Assembly: GCF_000758545.1 (NCBI RefSeq) | Contig: NZ_CP009279.1 | Coordinates: 6,200,001 to 6,264,000 of the forward strand | Direction: 5' to 3' | Length of the DNA: 64,000 nucleotides | Origin: Paenibacillus sp. FSL H7-0737 | GTDB taxonomy: Bacteria > Bacillota > Bacilli > Paenibacillales > Paenibacillaceae | Shown: positions 61,846 to 64,000 of the stretch, piece after piece | Numbering within the stretch: the first letter of the stretch is position 1 | Layout: each line of letters begins with the position of its first letter | Notes under the pieces: generated by a model | What the model was told of the DNA's origin: nothing | What the model saw: only the letters and a program-made list of their open reading frames with translations | The model's database searches: none | Translations under genes and position numbers: made by a program

Positions 61846-62232
61846 CCTGCTAATCATCCTCCTAAAAGTTTTGATAGCGTAGGCTATATGAATCTCTTCT
61901 CGGAAGTATTGGCCTAGGCTAACATAGTGTGCGTCGAGGTAAGATAAACAGCTCAACGTATACCTATTACCCACATTTCGAAGAGTTCTAACATTTTCCA
62001 TATTATAAATTTACAAAGTACGCTATTTTCTTTCTATTAACAGCATTGATAGAGGCTTATGAGAGCACAAATTATCCCCACAAAGTGGAGCTTTACTTCG
62101 ATGTATACTCAGGTACTTTACCGGGGCCCCAAGCACACAAAAAAAGGATCTTGGGAGAATTCCCAAGATCCTTGCTAGCGCTGTCTAAATTGCTAACCAT
62201 CTACTTATATGTAGGTCGGCTTAGCCGTATGA
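61846..62232. other. Intergenic region between the cold shock gene and the SLH gene
   Basis: These 387 bases hold the terminator of the cold shock gene (62135-62173) and the leader of the SLH gene. A minus-strand TATAAT at 62002-62007 could be the -10 of its promoter, but no good -35 is present. If it is used, the 5' leader is about 150 bases. No gene was accepted here. Confidence 0.4.
62135..62173 (-). terminator. Terminator of the cold shock gene
   Basis: The perfect stem AAGGATCTTGGGA/TCCCAAGATCCTT (62144-62156 with 62161-62173) has a four-base loop and is followed on the minus strand by TTTTT. Confidence 0.88.
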
Positions 62233-62430
62233 TTATAATTTGATTACGTTAGCTGCTTGTGGTCCGCGTGCGCCTTCAACGATATCGAACTCTACGGATT
62301 GGCCTTCATCCAAAGTCTTGAAACCATCTGTTTGAATCGCGGAAAAGTGTACGAATACGTCGCCACCGTCTGCAGTCTCGATAAAACCATAACCTTTTTC
62401 TGCGTTAAACCATTTTACTTTACCTTCCAT
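62233..62430 (-). CDS. Cold shock protein (CspA/CspB family)
   Basis: A 65-residue single-stranded nucleic acid-binding protein that melts mRNA structure. Both RNA-binding motifs are present: RNP1 'KGYGFIE' (residues about 12-18) and RNP2 'VFVHF' (about 25-29). The length is typical of CspB/CspC/CspD in Bacillales. A strong sigma-A promoter and short leader precede it and a strong terminator follows, so it is a single-gene unit between the flagellar and SLH genes. Confidence 0.97.
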   Translation of the reverse strand: MEGKVKWFNAEKGYGFIETADGGDVFVHFSAIQTDGFKTLDEGQSVEFDIVEGARGPQAANVIKL

Positions 62431-62483
62431 TGATTAAACATTCCCTTCGTCATCAGATGAACGTGAGTCTTGCTCACAAATCG

Positions 62484-62513
62484 ACTATACCACCGTAACT
62501 TCTTCATTGTCAA
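62484..62513 (-). promoter_or_regulatory. Promoter of the cold shock gene
   Basis: On the minus strand a perfect -35 TTGACA (62508-62513), an 18-base spacer and a -10 TATAGT (62484-62489) are present. The leader of about 45 bases contains a small hairpin GTGAG/CTCAC. Confidence 0.8.
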
Positions 62514-62604
62514 TTGGAAAAGTAAATGTTTACATGCAATAATTTACCACGTAAAATAGGACGTTTAATTTACCATAATCAAGAAATAGTTGCAGCGTAA
62601 GGAT

Positions 62605-62642
62605 CAAAAAAAGAGCAGACGGTATTTAATACCCGTCTACTC
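62605..62642 (-). terminator. Terminator of the fliS-fliT operon
   Basis: On the minus strand GAGTAGACGGGTAT pairs with ATACCGTCTGCTC (62629-62642 with 62613-62625) and is followed by TTTTTTT. Confidence 0.85.
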
Positions 62643-62665
62643 CTATAGTTAAACACCGAAATAAA

Positions 62666-63001
62666 TTATTTTCTGCGATCCATAAGAAAACTGTCTGGGG
62701 TGTAGGCGGCCTCGTAGGCACTGCGTTGTGTTTTGGCCTGTTCTCTCTGTTGAAGCCACTTAGCTGCCTCATTTTTAAGTTGTTGCATTCTTGCAATTAT
62801 CATAGGATCGGCCTCCAACAACTCTCGTAACTGATGCTGCTGGATTACACCGATCGACTGTTTTTTCACATGCTGTTCGAGTTGATCTATCAAAATTTGA
62901 CGTTGTTCGACGAAATCATTTAATTCTTCATATGAACAATTATCTAGTTTATTAATAATATCTTGAGTAATCTTATTTAACTCTAAGATACAATTATCCA
63001 T
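62666..63001 (-). CDS. fliT: FliT-like flagellar chaperone
   Basis: A small, mostly helical cytosolic protein of 111 residues. Its sequence is not strongly diagnostic, but the size, predicted helices ('ELNDFVEQRQILIDQLEQ') and position directly after fliS, with an eight-base overlap, match FliT, the chaperone of the flagellar cap protein FliD. It is the last gene of the transcript, with a terminator 20 bases on. Confidence 0.7.
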   Translation of the reverse strand: MDNCILELNKITQDIINKLDNCSYEELNDFVEQRQILIDQLEQHVKKQSIGVIQQHQLRELLEADPMIIARMQQLKNEAAKWLQQREQAKTQRSAYEAAYTPDSFLMDRRK

Positions 63002-63383
63002 GGGCCTTCTCGTGTGCTGGTGCCAGCTTCGACGCCTCCAACCAAGTTAAGCGGAACTCAGTCAAATACTGTAACGCCTCTTCTGCAGGTACCTTGTCTT
63101 TCTTCACATTCGCCTGAATCAACAAATGATTTATATATTCGTATAGATCATACAAACTTTTAGATATGTCATAGGTAGGATCCAGTGTCGACATCAATTC
63201 ACTAACAATTGTCTGCGCTTTACCCATGTTAATGTTTGTCTTTTGATAGTCAATTGAATCGATTCCTTCCATACCCGCCCTTACAAATCTAATCGCTCCA
63301 TCAAATAACATAATCAGTAACTGTGAGGGGGTCGATGTTTTTACCGATGACTGACGGTATTTTTCATAAGGAGAATTTATCAT
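62994..63383 (-). CDS. fliS: Flagellar export chaperone FliS
   Basis: FliS binds the C-terminus of flagellin to prevent early polymerisation. The 129-residue protein shows the family pattern 'YEKYRQSSVKTSTPSQLLIMLFDGAIRF' (in part: 'STPSQLLIMLFDGAIRF') and 'LYDLYEYINHLLIQAN'. The ATG at 63383 has AAGGG eight bases before it; the GTG at 63392 is too close. No fliD precedes it, although fliD-fliS-fliT is the usual order. Instead a 232-base gap with a sigma-D-type -10 and an acetyltransferase gene are upstream. Confidence 0.93.
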   Translation of the reverse strand: MINSPYEKYRQSSVKTSTPSQLLIMLFDGAIRFVRAGMEGIDSIDYQKTNINMGKAQTIVSELMSTLDPTYDISKSLYDLYEYINHLLIQANVKKDKVPAEEALQYLTEFRLTWLEASKLAPAHEKAHG

Positions 63384-63506
63384 TTGTGTCACCCTTTACT
63401 TAAAAGTCCATTTTTAATCTTTTTCATTCTATTACATTAAGTTTATAGGCATTAATAACTACTACTCCGTATTCATTAGTTACGAGGGAACTAGTATTTA
63501 GTTTAT

Positions 63507-63533
63507 ATATCGGCATTTGATCAATGTTATTGC
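63507..63533 (-). promoter_or_regulatory. Candidate sigma-D (flagellar) promoter of fliS-fliT
   Basis: On the minus strand GCCGATAT (63507-63514) exactly matches the sigma-D -10 consensus. The 4-base element 15 bases upstream reads GCAA (63530-63533) instead of TAAA. It lies about 125 bases before the fliS start. Confidence 0.45.
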
Positions 63534-63615
63534 AGTCTCTTTCCGAATAATCTCAAGAATTTGTTAATACTGGTTAAACCTCGAGTAATGTTTGTATCTT
63601 CTCTGTATATACCTA

Positions 63616-64000
63616 TTATATATCTATGAAAAAATGCTGCTGTGCCCAACATCTTTGTTTAAATTTACATCTAATAGATCCGTCCATTTCTTTATAAACA
63701 ACCATTCCACTTTCAATGTTCTTTTCATAGACTGAAGCACCAATCCCTACTGAAACTCTATCGCCAATTATACAATTACCAACAATTGAGGAATACGGCA
63801 GTAACGATACACCTTTCCCTAGCTTCGGATAAATTCCATTTTGAGCCCCAACGGTACTGCCTTGCCCAACGACTAAGAAATCGGAATATTCAGCTTTTCC
63901 CAGCACCGTTCCCACAGTGTGAAAGAGCAAAAAAATATTTGGTAAATTCGTATCGTACATACAACTAAATCCATGAAGTGCTTTATTAATATAAAAAATT
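63616..64000 (-). CDS. Serine acetyltransferase-like hexapeptide-repeat protein, 5' end missing
   Basis: The frame stays open to the right edge of the window, so the first ATG inside it (63960) is probably internal: the 13 codons before it read 'IFYINKALHGFSC', a block typical of CysE-like proteins. The visible 127 residues contain left-handed beta-helix hexapeptide repeats ('VVGQGSTVGAQNGIYPKLGKG', in part 'GSTVGAQ', then 'SIVGNCIIGDRVSVGIGASVY'). Such enzymes transfer acetyl groups from acetyl-CoA, in this subgroup often to sugars of surface glycans. Next to flagellar genes it might serve flagellin glycosylation, but this is an inference. Confidence 0.72.
   Translation of the reverse strand, partial: IFYINKALHGFSCMYDTNLPNIFLLFHTVGTVLGKAEYSDFLVVGQGSTVGAQNGIYPKLGKGVSLLPYSSIVGNCIIGDRVSVGIGASVYEKNIESGMVVYKEMDGSIRCKFKQRCWAQQHFFIDI

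Noticed and set aside
62046..62243. A 65-codon plus-strand open frame between the SLH and cold shock genes
   Set aside because: It runs through the strong terminator of the cold shock gene and has no ribosome binding site or family pattern.
1..64000. tRNA or rRNA genes, insertion sequences and prophage genes
   Set aside because: No cloverleaf-type, rRNA-like, transposase, integrase or phage structural sequence was recognised anywhere in the window.

Overview
The window looks like chromosome of a Paenibacillus-type member of the Bacillota. The evidence is split glycine decarboxylase genes (gcvPA/gcvPB) behind a tandem glycine riboswitch, an S-layer-homology protein, low-GC ribosome binding sites and Rho-independent terminators, and two conserved Bacillales blocks: fliS-fliT ... 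hpf-secA-prfB at the right and ftsE-ftsX-(M23 hydrolase)-ctpB-minJ at the left-centre. In Bacillus these two blocks lie close together. Here roughly 33 kb of other genes separates them. The genus is an inference; no rRNA or tRNA gene was seen.

Layout. 1-348: the 3' end of a MotB-type stator gene. 349-780: a cluster of short palindromic repeats. 781-5665: glycine cleavage system, with gcvH on the minus strand diverging from riboswitch-gcvT-gcvPA-gcvPB. 5843-16240: a transport and stress section with an RND exporter, a CPA2 cation/proton antiporter, an orphan rhamnose mutarotase, and an ABC-2 exporter divergent from a NarL-type two-component system, resembling Bacillus LnrLMN/LnrJK. 16294-23959: cell division and envelope genes (MinJ-like, CtpB, an M23 hydrolase activator, FtsX, FtsE), divergent from a VanW-family gene with a WalR-type box between them. 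24107-25157: a CBS protein and an IseA-like secreted protein.

25352-40915: a type IV pilus locus. The minus-strand operon pilB-pilT-pilC-pilA-pilD-pilMN(fused)-pilO is followed, reading rightward, by a divergent 1540-residue secreted adhesin-like protein and then three minor-pilin-like genes (PilV-, PilW- and PilX-like). The PilX-like protein is unusually large.

41104-45464: an esterase, then a small locus that separately encodes the two halves of the plant Tm-1 architecture (a UPF0261 protein and a PEP-hydrolase-like TIM barrel). Its third gene fuses a paralogue of that barrel to an AraC DNA-binding domain. A cre-like site and a terminator hairpin lie directly before the two enzyme genes. 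This locus is the best candidate in the window for an undescribed regulatory system.

45611-54151: the arginine genes argCJBDF and argGH, with an ARG-box-like palindrome over the argC promoter. 54327-64000: a YitT-family membrane protein, prfB with its programmed +1 frameshift, secA, hpf, an SLH-domain protein, a cold shock protein, fliT, fliS and a hexapeptide acetyltransferase cut by the window edge. Three interspersed repeat families lie between genes. One has two copies whose hairpin arms differ by five compensated base changes.

All product calls come from reading the protein sequences; no database search was run. Start codons were often moved inward from the longest frame to match a ribosome binding site.
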